From assembly GCF_021283305.1 (NCBI RefSeq), contig NZ_JAJSOK010000049.1, positions 1 through 56,887 of the forward strand: a stretch of DNA of 56,887 bases, read 5' to 3'. The notes beneath the pieces are model-generated. The model saw only the letters and a program-made list of their open reading frames with translations. It ran no database searches and was not told where the DNA came from. This DNA comes from Pseudonocardia kujensis (GTDB taxonomy: Bacteria > Actinomycetota > Actinomycetes > Mycobacteriales > Pseudonocardiaceae). This document shows positions 55,760 to 56,887 of the stretch, in pieces. The position numbers and the translations under genes were made by a program. How positions within the stretch are numbered: position 1 is the first letter of the stretch; every line of letters begins with the position of its first letter.

Positions 55760-56479
55760 GTGCCCCGTCCGAACCGGCCGCGGGCCGGGACCGAACACGA
55801 GGTCGTGAGGGACGCACTGGTGGCGGATGTCGCCGACGGAGCGGGGCCGCCGCGGGGCCGTCCGCGGGCCCGTCCGCAGGGCCCACCCGGCGGGCGGGCC
55901 GGGGCCGACGCGGCCCTCGTCGCCCGGCTCGCCGCGGGGGACGATCGCGCCCTCGCCGAGGTCTACGACCGCTACGGTCGCCCGGCCTGGTCCCTGGCGC
56001 GGCGCATCTGCGCCGACGACGGGCTGGCCGAGGACGTCGTCCAGGAGGTGTTCCTCACGCTCTGGCGGGACCCCGCGCGTTTCGACGCCGGTCGTGGTGC
56101 CTTCGCGACCTGGCTGCTGACGCTCGTGCACCACAAAGCCGTCGACGCCGTCCGGCGCGAGGCCATGGTCCGCCGCCGGACCGTGGCGGTCGAGGACGTC
56201 GAGGCGGCGCCGACGCCGGCCGGGCCGGGCGCGGACCAGGAGGCGCTGGGCGCGGTCGTCGCCGGGCAGGTGCGCGACGCCCTCGGTGGGCTGCCGGCCG
56301 AGCAGCGACAGGCCCTGGCGCTCGCCTACTACGGCGGCTACACCCAGCGGGAGGTCGCGACGCTGACCGGCGTCCCGCTCGGGACGGTGAAGTCGCGGAT
56401 GTTCACCGGGCTGGCGCGGCTGCGGGCGGTACTGGGCCCGACGGCCGGCGAGGTCCGCCTCACGGACGGGAGTGCGTGA
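55760..56479 (+). CDS. ECF RNA polymerase sigma factor
   Basis: ECF sigma factor of up to 239 aa. Region 2: LVARLAAGDDRALAEVYDRY, ending in EDVVQEVFLTLWRDPARF. Region 4: LGGLPAEQRQALALAYYGGY and the helix-turn-helix VATLTGVPLGTVKSRM. It resembles the SigK/SigL-like group whose anti-sigma gene follows, as here (TGATG overlap). GTG 55760 is the longest start. GTG 55805 would remove a low-complexity N-terminus and is equally plausible. Confidence 0.92.
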   Translation: MPRPNRPRAGTEHEVVRDALVADVADGAGPPRGRPRARPQGPPGGRAGADAALVARLAAGDDRALAEVYDRYGRPAWSLARRICADDGLAEDVVQEVFLTLWRDPARFDAGRGAFATWLLTLVHHKAVDAVRREAMVRRRTVAVEDVEAAPTPAGPGADQEALGAVVAGQVRDALGGLPAEQRQALALAYYGGYTQREVATLTGVPLGTVKSRMFTGLARLRAVLGPTAGEVRLTDGSA

Positions 56480-56887
56480 TGACCGGGTCGCACTCGCGGG
56501 GCTGCCCCTCGGAGGAGCAGGTGGTGGCCTGGGTGCTGCGGGCGGCCGAGCCCGGGGAGGAGGCGGAGGTCGAGCGGCACCTGTCGACCTGCGCCTCGTG
56601 CCGCGCGCTCGTCAGGGAGACCGAGGAGACGCTCGCTGTGCTCGGCGGTGCGGTCGAGGCGGACGAGCCGCCACCGCACCTGCGTGACCGCATCCTCGAC
56701 GCCGCAGCGCAGACCCCGCAGGAGCGTCCGGCTCCCCGCCCGTCCGCCCCCACGCCGCGCGGGGCGGGGGAGACCGGAGACACCGGGCGGGCGGCGGGCA
56801 CCGCACCGTCGGGCGGCGCCGGGTCCGGCCCGGGCCGGGGCGGGCGCCCGGGGGGCCGCCGCGGGGTCCGCGGGCGGGTGGTGGGCG
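56479..56887 (+). CDS. anti-sigma factor, zinc-finger type (cut by window end)
   Basis: First 136 codons of a gene whose ATG overlaps the sigma-factor stop by 1 nt. The zinc-binding anti-sigma motif ERHLSTCASCRALV (His-x3-Cys-x2-Cys) lies near residues 34-47, preceded by an acidic helix. The visible C-terminal part is a Pro/Gly/Arg-rich linker, probably leading to a transmembrane helix outside the window. Expected to hold the ECF sigma factor inactive until a signal arrives. Confidence 0.85.
   Translation, partial: MTGSHSRGCPSEEQVVAWVLRAAEPGEEAEVERHLSTCASCRALVRETEETLAVLGGAVEADEPPPHLRDRILDAAAQTPQERPAPRPSAPTPRGAGETGDTGRAAGTAPSGGAGSGPGRGGRPGGRRGVRGRVVG

Overview
The window is chromosomal DNA from a very high-GC actinobacterium, most likely Pseudonocardiaceae (Pseudonocardia-like). 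This rests on the extreme third-position GC, frequent GTG starts, many leaderless -10 boxes (TANNNT 6-8 nt before the start codon), an SsgA/SsgB-type protein, a DUF3043 protein, a MshC-like ligase and the tRNA Gly-Cys-Val trio. From 0.1 to 16.6 kb the gene order matches the block I recall from Mycobacterium tuberculosis (Rv2214c back to Rv2199c): SDR, pepA, gcvT, ilvE, cobS, cobT, DUF3043, glycerate kinase, erpA, adoK, asnB, ctaC, ctaF. The left third is therefore conserved core genome. No replication or conjugation genes are visible.

Region by region. 0.1-16.6 kb is the core block: amino-acid and one-carbon metabolism, late cobalamin synthesis, Fe-S assembly, adenosine salvage, asparagine synthesis and the aa3 oxidase subunits. 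Two convergent gene pairs in it carry unusual tandem repeats: four 41-bp units between ilvE and cobS, and two opposed 22-bp arrays of seven units each between adoK and asnB. 16.6-21.9 kb: a methyltransferase/acyl-CoA dehydrogenase/GNAT operon, a hydrolase, a lipoprotein and an AlkA-like glycosylase. 22.0-23.5 kb: one IS110-family element with a long structured 5' end, probably the bridge RNA. 23.5-32.7 kb: a D-aminoacylase-like amidohydrolase, a two-component system, a large NlpC/P60 protein, an NHLRC2-like thioredoxin/NHL protein, an Fpg/Nei glycosylase and a PAP2 phosphatase. 32.8-41.9 kb: pgi, a small unknown protein, a DoxX protein, a HipA-like kinase/DUF3037 pair, an APH-type kinase, a LysE exporter, glutamate decarboxylase and a polysaccharide deacetylase.

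42.0-44.1 kb is an AT-richer island holding three tightly coupled minus-strand genes of no recognised function. The first two proteins share a short N-terminal motif (VNxGENIYxG). The third is a two-helix membrane protein with a cytosolic beta-rich domain. This is the best candidate for an undescribed system. 44.1-52.8 kb: a P450/PPOX operon behind a TetR-type palindrome, a metallophosphoesterase, zinc-independent L31 behind a Zur-like box, a GT39 glycosyltransferase, an SGNH protein, a MshC-like ligase and an OsmC protein. 52.9-56.9 kb: a glyoxalase remnant, a rifampicin monooxygenase (rox) behind a match to the rifamycin-associated element, three tRNAs, an SsgA-like protein, and an ECF sigma factor with the start of its anti-sigma factor.

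Regulation visible in the sequence: at least ten genes have a -10 box positioned for leaderless transcription. In two cases (LysE and gadB) the first three bases of that box are the TAG stop codon of the upstream gene. Convergent genes are mostly separated by strong GC hairpins.
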